Shown here: positions 1 through 14,000 of the stretch, in pieces | How the letters are laid out: each line of letters begins with the position of its first letter | How positions within the stretch are numbered: the first letter of the stretch is position 1 | From: Strongylocentrotus droebachiensis | Lineage: Eukaryota; Echinodermata; Echinoidea; Camarodonta; Strongylocentrotidae | DNA length: 64,000 nt | Assembly: GCA_035222895.1 (NCBI GenBank) | Contig: JAVYIG010000096.1 | Span: 806,001-870,000 of the forward strand | Reading direction: 5' to 3' | The notes under the pieces: generated by a model | Told to the model about the DNA's origin: nothing | The model's input: only the letters and a program-made list of their open reading frames with translations | Databases searched by the model: none | Position numbers and translations under genes: made by a program

Positions 1-801
1 ATTACACCAACCATGGATACATCAAGGCCGGGAACGTCATATCATAGTTTTGTGTTATTGGGCAAGGAGGTGTAGCGACCAAACGAGATTTTGCAATGTT
101 GAATGCTAAAATTAGGCGCGTACGCAGGATTTTTCCAATGGGGGGCGGGGGGGGGGGAGAGGGTGGAGGTTTAAATTTTAAAATCGCGCCGAAAATTTCG
201 CAACGACTCATCCACCCGCTGAATAAGCGGGGGGGGGGGGGAGGGGGGTGGGGGGAGGGAGGGGGGGGGGGGTAAGAGAACATTTTTTTGTTTTGTTTTT
301 TATCCCGAAGTTCTAAAATTTGACCGATCGACATCGGGGGGGGGGGGAACTTTCTTTTCCTTTCTCCTCTTTTCTCTCTTTCTCTCTGTTTCTTTTCTCT
401 TCTTTCTTTTCTCTTCTCCTTTTTTTCCTCTTCTTTTCTTCCTCTTTTTTCCTTCCTTTTTTTTGCGCAGCCAATAGGGGGGGGGGGGGGCGCGGCCGTT
501 TCGCCCCCTCCCCCTTGATCCGTCACTGTCATGTTAAACCATTTTCTTTTAGCGCTCGTTATATTCGCGCCTTATTCCTTTTAGTTTCCATTTATATTGA
601 TCGATTATGGCTTTTTGTTTCATTCTTGCGTTTTACTCTGATGAGTGCAATTCGAACAACTTCAGTTATGGCTCTCTTCAACGCTATTCTCCGATTTTGT
701 AGTACTAATCATCTATTCAGTTTCATTATTCATCATTCAAGGCAATGGTGTGAGAAAAATCTTCTATTCTCTGTATTACATTAAAACACTTTGTAAATCA
801 C

Positions 802-996
802 CTTTGAGGATGAGGCCAGACGAGCAAGTTCGTGGTAGAAATCATCAAGAAGGTGCAAATATTTGCATTGACCATCAGAGTCCTTTATCATCAGGTCGGT
901 CAGACAAGGCAGGAGACATAGAAACTTGGCTAGGTCACGTGATGATGTTGGGTCATTACGATACAAATAACAACCCTCAATAAACACCTTCTCTAT
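802..996 (-). CDS. LRR exon (195-nt cassette, copy 7)
   Basis: 65-residue leucine-rich-repeat exon, phase 0 at both ends, with acceptor CAACAG before IEKV and donor AAG/GTGATT. It has the cassette pattern: IEKV..EGC, SRDLAKFLCLLPCLTDL, DDFYHELARLASSSK. A Phe replaces the usual Cys in the first strand (IEKVF). It is the last cassette before the window edge, and the gene has no visible terminator here. Confidence 0.82.
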
Positions 997-3764
997 CTGT
1001 TGAGATGCAATTCATGACACAAAATAAAAAGGACTCATAGAATTGGTGATCTATCAATCTTAAAAGAAAGGGAATACATGTTATACTTTTATCATTTTCA
1101 TGATCGTAAGTGTATAATTTACATTGTAGGTTAAGACATTATGGAATCAGGAAAAAATGATGTACTAAGTAGTACACGTCCATCGATTTGCCGTTATTAT
1201 CAAGGTGATTTTTAAACAGTTATGTATCGATAAACATAAATGTTACATTCTGAATTCATTAAATGAGATTAGGCTGTAAGCTTGAAGTTCTAAAGCAAGA
1301 AACATATCAATGGATGTGGTAGGAGCTGTAATTACTGAGAATCACTGTCATTAAAGGGTCGATTAAAGGTAATACAAACTTTTGGTATGGGGTCATGAAT
1401 TTGGTTCAAATTACCATATTTGAAGCATATGCGATCCTACAATATTCAGTGATCGTTGTCGCGGTTAAAATCGAGTCTTAAGTTATGAAATTGTAAATAA
1501 TAAACTCTTTATATTGTATAGCTCCCTCTCAAGGTCAAGATATTAAATAAGCTATAAAACAATGTTTCCTGACGAAAATCGACCGATTAGCTATTCCCGT
1601 TTGGAAATTATATATAACAACTACATATTCTGAGATGTTCATGGTCGCAGCTACCTTTGAACGGCCATAGGCGCTATTTGAAATTTATCAAAATTTACCG
1701 GGAGCACCGGTAAATTCTTATATTCAATTTTCTCGAAAGCAGAAGTGTTTTAGGGGCTAAATTTTCTAGTGCTTATAATACATCCACAGGGGCATATAAA
1801 TATATCAAACTTGTAAAGAACCACTATCCACCCAATTTTCGAACTTTCCCCTTTGTAATACGAAACAATCTATATCGACTTTAAAAGTTAAACTTGCCCC
1901 AGTTAAATAGTGGTACAAAGTGATTGACAGTTTCATTATTCATCAACTAAGGCTTTCATTCCCTGTATTAAACTAATTTCAAAACACCCTGTAAATTACC
2001 TTTGAAGATAAGGCCTGACGAGCAAGTTCGTGGTAGAAATCATCACAAAGGGATGGATGATCGTTTTGATCGTTACGGTCCTTTATCGTCAGATCAGTGA
2101 GACAAGGCAGGAGACATAGAAACTTTGCTAGGTCACCTGATGCCGTTGGGTCATTGTCATATAGATTATAACCCCCAATACACACCTTCTCTATCTGATG
2201 AGATGCCATTCATGACAACAACAAAAAGAACACATAAAATTGGAGAACTATCAATTCTAAACGATAGGGAATACATGCAATACATGTATGCTTTTATGAT
2301 CGTAAGTGTATAGATTATATTGAAGGTTAAGACATTAGGAAACAATAATGATGTAATAAGTACTACATGTCCATCGAATTGCCCTTATTATCAAGGTGAT
2401 TGTTTATAAGTTGTTAATACTAACAAACATGAATTTTACATTCTGAATTTATTAAACTGTAATTAAGCTTTTAGCTTCAAAAGCTTCTAAAGCATGTAAA
2501 ATTATCAAGGGATGTGGTAAGAGTTGTAATTACTGAACATCACGGTCGATTTATATAACGAAACAATCAGTTACATTGTGGTAATAACACATTCGAATGA
2601 CTTTTTTATATTACCTGTTACAGTTAAATAGTGGTAAAAGTAATTGACAGTTTCATTATTTATCATTCGAGGCAACGGTGTCAGAAATATCTTCTATTCC
2701 CGACATTAAAACACCTTGTAAATCACCTTTGAGGATGAGGCCTTACAAGCAAGCTCGTGGTAGAAATCATCGCGAAGGGAAAGATGTTTGTATTGACCAT
2801 CAGATTCTGTTATCATCAGGTGGGTGAGACAAGGCAGGAGACATAGAAACCTGGCTAGGTCACGTGATGCTGTTGGGTCATTCCCACGTAGATTACAACC
2901 TATAATACACACCTTCTCTATCTGTCAAGGTATCATTCATAACAACAAATAAAAAGGACACTAACAAATGAATTTTAAACGATAGGGAATACATGTTATA
3001 CTTTTGTCATACTAATGATCATACGTGTATAAATGACATTGTAGGTTAAAGGGATAGTTGAGTTCTGTTTTCACACCGCAAATACCTTCAAAGTGCATAG
3101 TTATTGCTTTTAGTCTTATCTATGACATTTATAGTGCCCTTTTAGAACCTAAAATTGCTATGAAGGTAATTTTAGACCCCAAAATGTGTGAAATTTAGCT
3201 AATACGATCATACCAATTCAATCCCACTTTCAAAAAACACGGTGACCGTTAATTAATTATTTGAAATCTTGTACGCTGTGTGTGTGCAAAAGTCGCGGAG
3301 GGGTTAGGAGTCCTATCACAGGGGTTAATAGTAGCTATCAAACCCTCTGACGCAATGATAGATCGAAATGCTCCTTGTCATGTGATATAGTTTTGACTAA
3401 TCATTGAATGACAATCTATGTATGAGGTATATAAAACTATACATACATGTCAATATCCAGTATGATAGTTTAAACAAAACAAAAATAAGATTTAACCTGT
3501 GGAAATGGAGGGATCCACTGAAAAGCAAAGGTTGTTAAATGTGGATCCATCAAGATAATAACAAACAAAACTGTTGTAACATGTAAATATATCACTTAAA
3601 GAAAAAAATATATATCCATAGATTACCAAAAAGTTGCTGAATAATAACACAATTACATATACGTAATTCGAAAACTTGTTACGACACGTATAAGATGAAC
3701 ACTGGAAAGTTCAAAAGAGACAAATACGACTGACAGATAAGACATAAATGTATAATAATTATTA

Positions 3765-3802
<38 letters not shown>

Positions 3803-6800
3803 AACATAAAATAAACAAGGAAAGAGAGAAATGGAAGAATAGAAAATGTTGCTGCATATGTGAAAAGTAAATAAAAAGAGAGGTGGACAGGAGAAGAAAG
3901 GAGAGTGAGAGATAGAGAGAGAGAGAGAGAACACACGATGTGCATACTGCAGGGGGTAGTGACCATAATCATAGTAAGCTACATACATAGCGTAAAAAAG
4001 ACGTGACAGGAAGGATTTAAAGACGGCAAGACATGATTTGATAATGCACTGATATTAATCTGTATTGTAAGGAAGTATAATAAATATTTTCAATTTCCTC
4101 TTAAAGATATTATGTCTCTTTTGCAGCCAACATCAAATTCTGTAGAACTTTGCAGAAATTATGAATATGTCATGTATTTCCTATCTGTGAAATTTAAATG
4201 TTAGCAGTGTCATAATATTCAAATTATGAAAGAAAACCCGTTTACTTGGTAGACTTCACTGTCAGACACTATTTTCATACAGTTGGGAATTTGCCCATGT
4301 AGCAAAGACAAATTAAATATATATGAACCAGGGGGTCTACTATAAATGGAATAATGGCTTTCAGGATAACATTATTGCTATCATCGTAGCCAGAACTTTT
4401 CTTGTTGTCTAGGTTTGAAACGATGTCTATAATTTCATGTGTATATGTCGGAGTAAACCAATATCTCCTATTCCCTGTATTACATTAAAACACCTTGTAA
4501 ATCACCTTTGAGGATGAGGCCTTACAAGCAAGCTCGTGGTAGAAATCATCGCGAAGGGAAAGATGTTTGTATTGACCATCAGATTCTGTTATCATCAGGT
4601 GGGTGAGAAAAGGCAGAAGACAAAGAAACTTGGCTAGGTCACGTGATGCTGTTGGGTCATTACCACGTAGATTACAACCTATAATACACACCTTCTCTAT
4701 CTGTTGAGGTGCCATTTATGACAAAAGATAAAAAAGGACACACAAAATTGGAGACCTATCAATTTTAAACGATAGGGAATACGATGGGGGACTTTTATCA
4801 TTCTTATCATTCTTATCTAAATAACGGGGTGTTAGCATGGGGAAATTGTTCAGAAACAAAATTCAATTCGATTCTCATGATCCAAAAAAGAGCAATAAGA
4901 ACAATACATCTGGCAGAGGCAGATTTCCAGGCAAACACTGACGTTTTATTTGTTGAAAACCGTTTTCTGAAAGTACCTGATTTATACAATTATTTCTTCT
5001 GAATTTTCATGTATCAGCTATGTGAGGATGATTTGCCCAATATATTCCCTCCTATGTTCGCTTTAAACAGCGTTATTCACTCCTCTCCCACAAGATAAAA
5101 AAAACAATTTCCATCTCCCCCCCAATCCGGACAGTTTTTGCCCCAAAACAATCATGTTTACCGGTCCCTCTTTTTGGCATGGTTTGGACTCGGAGGTTAA
5201 GGAAGCACCATCGTTAAATTGCTTTTAAAGCAAACTTCTGAGTTTTTCTTTTAAATTCTTACATCTAATATAAGTTGTTTGCCCTCCCCATAGTCCTTTA
5301 ATGCTAACAATGTTAACTGTTATTTCATGATGCATGTTCCGGTTTTTGGAAAAAAAAATACTTTGTGCTATGTTAACTAAATTGCTCGGGCGACTATGTA
5401 TTTTGACTGGGTCACTCTCGGTATTGGTGCCAATGCATTATTTTCTATACAAATTTGCTTATTTGTATTGTGTTTTAAATTCTCCCCTCTAAATTACCTC
5501 TTTCTCTACTACTACTGTTTTTCATCTACATTACCTATTTTTCCCAGGAACCTATATATTTTATAAGCACTGATTTTTCATAGGTTCCTCACATTCTACT
5601 TAATCTATTTTATGAATTGAGAATCATTGAGATGTGCTCATTTATACTACAATTGTATTGTGTAATTTTATGTTTGATATGTATGTCTATATTTTCTGTA
5701 AAACGTGGAACAATAATAAAAAAAGAGAAAAAAAGTGTATATATTACATTGTAGGTTAAGACATTATGAAATTAGAAAACAATAATGATGTAATAAGTAC
5801 TACACGCTATCTAATTGCGCTTATTATCAAGATAATGTTTCAAAAAGTGTTATGTATCAATTAACATAAATTTTACATTCTAAATTTATTAAACTGTAAT
5901 TAAGCTTTTAGCTTGAAGTTTCTAAAGATTAAGGTAGGTTTTGGTCATCCGATTGCATTGTGAAAGAAAAGGTGTGGAATGGATCAGAAAAAAGTTGATC
6001 GTGTAGCATGTAAGTATTGGTTTGAATGACAAAGTTCTGGAGTAATCAAAATCATAATAAATTCGGCCCAGTCTTGGTAAAGTGTTAACAAGCACTGTAC
6101 ACAGAAGATGTATATGGGACTACACCAATGGCGGGTGTTGGGGCTACTAACCTTGATTTCCTAATCTTTCTATGCTCATTACTCAGCCAGTATATATTTT
6201 TTACCAGAATTGTTTAGCAAATGACATTTATTTGTAATATCGAACATTCAGTGTAATATTCGTTTGATTCTGTGAGAAATATTTTTTTTTTAAACCAGAA
6301 CTCACCTTTATCTTTATAAAAGCAGGAAACATTTCAAAGGATGTGATAGGAGCTGTAATTTCTGAACATCACATCCTTTAAGGTTCGATTAATGGGGAAA
6401 TTTGGCACGTGGCAAAAAAATTCGGGGAAATATTCGGGGAAAAAATTGGGTAATTATCAGGAATGAATGACTTTTCTACATTAACTGTCAAGGTTAAATA
6501 GAGGTAAACGTAATTGACAGTTTCATTACTCATCATTTAAGGCAACGTTGAACGGTGTAACCAATACGTTCAACTCCCTGTATTTATTACATCAAAACAC
6601 CTTGTTAATCACCTTTGAGCATGGGGCCAGACGAGCAAGTTCGTGGTAAAAATCATCACGAAGCCGCAAATATTTGCATGCACCATCAGATTCCTTTATC
6701 GTCAGATCGGTGAGACAACGCAGGAGACAAAGAAAGTTGGCTAGGTCACCTGATGCCGTTGGGTCATTGTCATATAAAGTACAACCCTCAATACACACCT

Positions 6801-9800
6801 TCTCTATCTGTTGAGATGGCATTCATGACAACAACAGAAAAGAAATATGGAGATATATCAATTTTAAACGGGAAATACATGGTATACTTTTATAATTTTC
6901 ATGATCATAAGTGTATAAATTACATTGTAGGTTGAGATGTTATAAAATTAGGCTATGGATCTTCGACTGCGTGAAGTCAAAAATGATGCCTCCGTCATAG
7001 AGCGATTTTATAAACAAAAACAAAAGCTATTTTTAAAAGTCAAGTTTAATTGTAATCCATTAACACGTTCTCAGAATTTCGTGATTACAAGTTTTTTTTA
7101 AAATATTACATTGTATGCAAGGGCGTATCCAGGATTTTTAAGGGGGGAGTGCATAAGATTTTTTTCAGTTCAACTTAAGTCATGGCATGCAGGAATGGTG
7201 AAACGCTATGGAAGTGGGGTGGGGGCGGTAATAAGTTCTAAGGACCTTTACCAATGGGCCTACACTGTTAGAACAAGTATTACAATTTTTAATCAAGTTG
7301 GTTAAAATTTTAATCAACCACGGATTACCAGGTGAATCACACAATCGTTGGTTAAACTTTAACCAACGGCTTGTTGATTAAAATTTAACCTGTGGTTGAT
7401 TAAAAATTTTAATCAATTATTGGTTAAAAAAATTTGCTCAATGTTGGTTAAAATGGTGTTGATTAAACTTTAACCATTTGTTGATTAAAACTTTAATCTT
7501 TTGTTGGTTATTTATGCTTTGTTCGGGGCTGATTCACATGTTGTTGGTTAAACTTACATGGGTTGTTGGTTAAAATTATAACCATTGTAGGTTAATTCTT
7601 TTTTGATTCACACGATGTTGGTTAAACTTTAGTGGGTTGTTGGTTACAGTTATAACCACTGTTGGTCAAACTTACGGGGGTTTGGAGGTCTTATCCTCGT
7701 GTTTGCAGGTAAAAAATTGTTTAATATGATTATCATCAATGCTAAGATTGGAAGGAAGAAGTGAAATAAGGTTCTTGCTCAAATTAAAAACGCTTTGAGT
7801 CTCGGCCCGTAGGTTGTAGCTCAGCCAGTAAGTGTAACGGATAACCTACCCAAATTGCATGCATGAAGACGTTTCACTTTATGATGACATCTTATTTTAT
7901 ATTTAATTGTTTTAAACAATTAGATACAATTAGATTTAAAATAAGATTATTATTCATGCATGCAATTTGGGTAGGTGATCCGTAATAGGCCTACACTTCT
8001 CCTTCTTTAATTGGGTCTGCCTCCTTCACGGTTGAAGATTCTTGCAGACTGATGAGTGTGTGTGTGCTTACGCGTTAGCCAGGTGCACGGTGCAAGTAAA
8101 ATGTTACTTATTGGTTGAGCTACGTACAGCCTAGGGGACACAAATCGTTTTTGATTTGAGCAAGAACCTTATTTCACTTCTTCCTTACAATCTTAGAATT
8201 GATGATGATAATATTAAAATAATTTCTTACCTGAAAACACAGAGATAAGACCGTCCAAACCCCCATTTCTTAGGTCCTCGCGACAACCTCCATTGTTAAT
8301 TTTGTCGCACGCGTAAACTGCATGTACTTGCATGTACTTTATTTGTATGTCGAGCGATCGCTAGATACGCGCTTCGATATCGTTCCTTTGGGTCACGTGA
8401 CCAGTACTTTAATCAACATTGATTTAACTTTAACCGGAAGGGGGCTATCATTACTGTCGGAATTTTGTTTTTAATCCATGCTGGGTTACAATTTTTGCCA
8501 ACGACTTAGACTTAACCAACATAGGTTAAAAGGAATAATTTTGATCAACACTGTTTTTAACCAACGCAAGATTAAAAGTAAATTTTAATCACACTACATT
8601 TTTAACCATGGTTGAGCGTTTTGTAATCAACAATTTTTTAACCCGCAGTTTTTTAATACTTGTTTTAACAGTGTAAAAGATACCGGTAATAACAATATTA
8701 CTACTACTATTACTACTTATACTACTACTACTACTATTCATATTCATATTCTTATTCATATTCATATTTATTTCATTTCCAACAGAAAGGTAAACAAAGA
8801 TATTACATTTGATTTCATACATAATTAATTTTTTCAAGAAACTATACAAATAAACTTTGCACATAATATAATTATTACAAGAATTTCTTAATTTCTGAGG
8901 AAATGGGGGGGGGGGATCCACTAAAAAGCAGTGCTTGTAGTATGTGGATCCCCCAGAAACAAATAAAAATAAAAATGTTTCAAATGTTGCCTACAAATAC
9001 TTAGAAAACACAAGACAATATTTCAAAACAACATACAATTTAAAAACACGAAACGATCAAGGAGAAGTAAAACAGATAAGAAGGAAAGGGGAAAAGGGGG
9101 AAGGAAGAAGAAGGAAGAAGAAGGAGGACAAATCATGACCGGAAAAGGGTAAGTTATAATGTTAATTTTTGGAAGGTAAGATCATAAGACCAAATAAATA
9201 TTAAATCAATCGAGCAGATGATGAAGACCTAAATGAAAAATGAAGATGATTACCAACTTTCATCAGATTATTCTTGTACATTACTATAAGATTTGAGCAA
9301 AAACGTTTTTCGATTTTTCTTGAAAGAATTTAGGGATGTACTATTTTTAATATCTTCACTTAGAGAATTCCAAAATCTAGGACCATCATATATAAAAGAC
9401 TTCTTTGCTAATAAAGTTCTAAAGAGTGGTAGGTGAAACTCGTTTGACCGTCTAGTTGGGTAATCATGAAATGACCGATTTAGGGGGAACATGGCATCAA
9501 ATATATGTGGAAGGGTCTTTTGTGAATACTTATACATAAATTGTCTTAAGTGAAGTAGATACAGGTCATTTGTTTTTAATAGTCTGCCATTAACAAATAC
9601 GGGTCTGTGTGTGAGAGTGGAGCAGAATGGTAATTAATACGGAGAGACTTCTTTTGTAATAATAACAGTCTATTTAAAGGGCCCATGACATCGAAATACA
9701 AGTGTATTCCTGTTGGTGTGCAGTCCTGCATACATCTCATATTTTGATATCTATCTATCTATCAGGCTATAGTTCATCCAGACGTTGGACAAAGCCCTCC

Positions 9801-10980
9801 TCATGAAATTTCCATTCTCTTCTGTCTCTAGCTGTCCTGGTCAACTTCTAAATTTGTTTCATAGATTTTTTTATTTTTTTTTTAATATTTTTTTTTTCAA
9901 ACGTGCTAAGCTCCACCCCAAAAAACCTCCAAAATTCATTCCCCTTGTGACATCATCTGTCAGTCATCAAAGAAAGTGGTATGTATCTTTGCCGAAGTCG
10001 ACCACATGTTGCAATACGTAATACAATGGCAACATACAAGTGGCTTTGTCAGAAATGCTGTAGCATCACCAGGAAGACAAAGGCAATGATGATGTATTTT
10101 ACATATGTATGGAAGCATGCAATTCTATTATGAACGTGTGCTAAACTGGTGGAAATTACATACCATTGTCTATTCTAGAATATTAGTTTAGTCTGAGATG
10201 TTTTGACATAGCAACTTATATGTTGCTATTGTTTGTGGGATTGTAACAGGTGGTCAACTTTGGCAAAGTTACATGCCACTTTCTCAAATTATTTCATTGA
10301 TGACTGACAGATGATGTCACAAGGGGAATGAGATCTGGAGGTTTTTGGGGTGGAGCTTAGCAAGTTTGAAAAACAAATATTAAAACAAATATTTAAAAAT
10401 CTATAAAACAAATTCAGAAGTTAGCATATCAAAATATGAGATGTATGCAGGACTGCACACCAACAGGAATACACTTGTATTTCGATGTCATGGGCCCTTT
10501 AATAGAGTTTGCTGCGTGTTGCCCCAAGTAAGTATCCCATAATTCAGATATGGTAAAATTAAAGCATGAGTAGGGATGATGTCGGAAAATGAAATTTAAG
10601 TTTATTTATTATGCCAATATTCCGTGAAATGATCTTACATGTATTATCTATATGGTATTTCCACGAAAGTTTGTTATCAACAGTTATGCCTAAAAATGTA
10701 ATGAATGAAACAACTTCCACACTTATGTTAGTATTATCATTATAACTGCAACAAGCCAGACATTGTCGTCAGGTACAACAACACAGTAAATGTCATCGAG
10801 GTCTCTGTTCCCCATGACATCGGCGTCAAAGAAAGAGACAAACGTCTCAAGTATCAAGACCTCAGAAGTTGCATTTGAAAACAGTTGGTGCTTTTTGTTT
10901 TAAAACAAAGTTTTTCAAGAAAATGATGCGGACTTGATCCTGTTTTGCGGATTAATAATAATAGTGATGATGATAATAAT

Positions 10981-11015
<35 letters not shown>

Positions 11016-14000
11016 TAATAATCTTTTTAAAGTCCACTCAAAATTTTATCAAGCTAAACCGAAAATGGAAATTATTTTTGCCCAATTGATCGTGATCCCG
11101 GCAGCCACTGAGCAGCGCCAGATCGACGTTGCTCTATCCACTATGTGTAAACTGTGTGTTCACAGTATTGTCACAGTGTGGGGTTCAAACTATGTGGTTT
11201 ACCACATAGTCGTACATATTTAACACATAGTGACATAAATGTACCACAGTGTGGTATGTACTGAACTATGTGTAAACTGTGTGTTCACAGTATTGTCACA
11301 GTGTGTGGTTCAAATTATGTGGTTTACCACATAATCCACATAGTAGTACATATTTAACACAAAGTGATACATATGTACAACAGTGTGGTATGTACTGAAT
11401 TATGTGTAAACTCTGTGTTCACAGTGTTGTCACAGTGTGAATTGTAGAAGTTTTTTGAAAAACATGGAAGGCATTTCATTATCGTTGAATAATTTAGATT
11501 TTCAATTTTCTGTCCTGGGGATCACTGAGACTTGGTTGAATGAAACCTCATCAACGGGGCTGTGCAACGTCAAACGGTATAATGTCATTAATATCAATAG
11601 ACAAAACAGGATAGGTGGAGGTATTGGTATCTATTTTAGAGACTCTTTAGTTTATAAACAAAGAAATTATTTGAATATTTATAATGATTCATTTGAAAGT
11701 TTATTTGTTTAAATTGAAAATGTTTCTGATAAAAATTTAATATTGGGTGTAGTCTATAGACCTCCTGATCAGTCTATTGAATCATTTTTGATCAATTATT
11801 TTCTGTTCTTGCTATTGTTAATAATGAAAATAAATAAATTTATTTAATGGGAGATTTTAATATCAATTTGTTATCAACTGTCTCTTCCCAAAACGCAAAT
11901 TCTTTCTTGAATTTATTAACTTCTTTTTTTTATGTACCCACTTAATCTCAACCTACTTGTATTACTGATCATTTCGTAACATTATTGGATAATATTTTTA
12001 CAAATGATATGAAGAATAAATTTAGTGGTGTGATTTTGGTTGATATAAGTAACTTAAGTATCTTATTCCTATAGAATTATTGAAACGAACAAATTTATAC
12101 AAAGTTTATACTTAAACGAATCATGAATGAAAGAAATGTTATTAAATTTAATGAACATTTGAAAGATGTATATTGGAATTTAAACTAAGTGATCCTATTG
12201 CTAGTTACAGCTTCTTCTTGCCAAAATTGTCTACGTTTATATGATGAATGCTTTCCCATGCAAGAAATATTAATTAAAAATAAATGTATAAATAAACCGT
12301 GGATGAATAGAGATGTATTAAAAAGCATAAGGAAAAATGGCGTTTATACGAAAGGTACTTTAAGTCACCCACTGAATACAGTCAATATGTGTACAAACAA
12401 TTAAGAAATAAAATTACAAATGAAATTCAAAAACTAAGTATCAATATTACAAAAATAAATTTAATAACGATAAGGGTAAAATGAAAGCAACACGGAAAAC
12501 TATAAATGAAGTTCTTGGTTCAAAATCATGTTCTAAACAATGTATTGATGAAATTAATGTTGATGGTAGAAAATTTACAGACAAAGATGAAGTATCAGAA
12601 ATATTCAATGAGTATTTTATAAATATTGGTTACAATTTAACAAATAATGTTCAATATTCTAAATCATTTGATCATAAGAAACTTAAAAGAAATGATAAGA
12701 CTGCATTTTTGTTCTCATGTAACTTGAAAGGAGATTATTGATATTGTTTGTTCTTTACAAAATAGAACTAGTCCCGGTTATGATGAAATCGATGTTGGTG
12801 TAATTAAAAGTGTTATTCATATAATTGCACCACGATTGTGTTTTATATTCAATTCTTGTATTTCATATGGTGTATTCCCTACTCAATTAAAAATAGCAAA
12901 AGTAATCCCAGTTTTTAAATCAAGTGATGTTAGTTATGCCAAAAATTACCGCCCAATATCTGTTTTACCTTTGTTTTCAAAGATTTTTGAGAAGTGCTTA
13001 TACAAACGTTCGAATGATTTTCTATTTTCATGTAATATTTTGTCTGATAATCAATATAGTTTTCGCTCGGTACACTCCGCATCGATGGCGCTTCTTGAAT
13101 TTAAAAGCTATCGATTCTAAAGAATACATGTTTGGATTGTTTCTCGATTTGAGTAAAGCCTTCGATACATTAGATCATCATATTTTTTGAGCAAATTGGA
13201 AGATTATTGGAATTCGTGGAAATGTATTATTATTATTTAACAGTTATTTGTTACCAGTCTCAGTTGCTAGTTATCAAAAACCATGAATCTAAAAATATAA
13301 CTAATGCGATGCGGAGTGCCCCAAGGGTCCTTATTGGGTCCTTTAATTTTCTCGGTTTATATAAACGATACCATTACTTCCAAACTCTTACAATTTATTC
13401 TTTTTGCAGATGACACCAGTGCGTTCATGTCTGGAAGTAATCTGAACATGTTATTGGATATATTTACTGTCGAATTACATAAATTTAATAATTGGTTGTT
13501 AAATAATAAATTAGTTATAAATATTGATAAAAACAATATTTATGTTGTTTACAAAAAGAAAAGCTGAAGATGATAATTTGATTATTCATTTTAATGGACA
13601 AGCTATAAATCGTGTTTCTTTCACTAAATTTCTCGGTGTTTGCATCGATGATAGATTGACATGGCATGAGCACATTGGTGTCATATGTAACAGAGTTGCC
13701 AAGGGAGTTGGTATTATTTATCGATTAAGACACTTCCCAAGATATATTTTGATTATGTTGTATTATGCTTTGATAATTCCAAACATTAATTATTTGAATA
13801 TTACATGGTCAAATGGTTCTGATTATTTTATGACGAAATTATTTGTATTACAAAAGAAGGCTGTTCGAATAATTTACGAAGCCCCGTTCAATGCCCACAC
13901 TTTGCCACTTTTTCAACAATTAAAGCTGATACAAATAATTTTAATATTGCTATATTTATGTTTATGTGTTCCAAGGGTTTACTGCCAAAGTACATGTCAT

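Noticed and set aside
2..532. Proline/lysine-rich frame at the left edge
   Set aside because: It is produced by G homopolymers and a CT-rich tract in a dispersed repeat.
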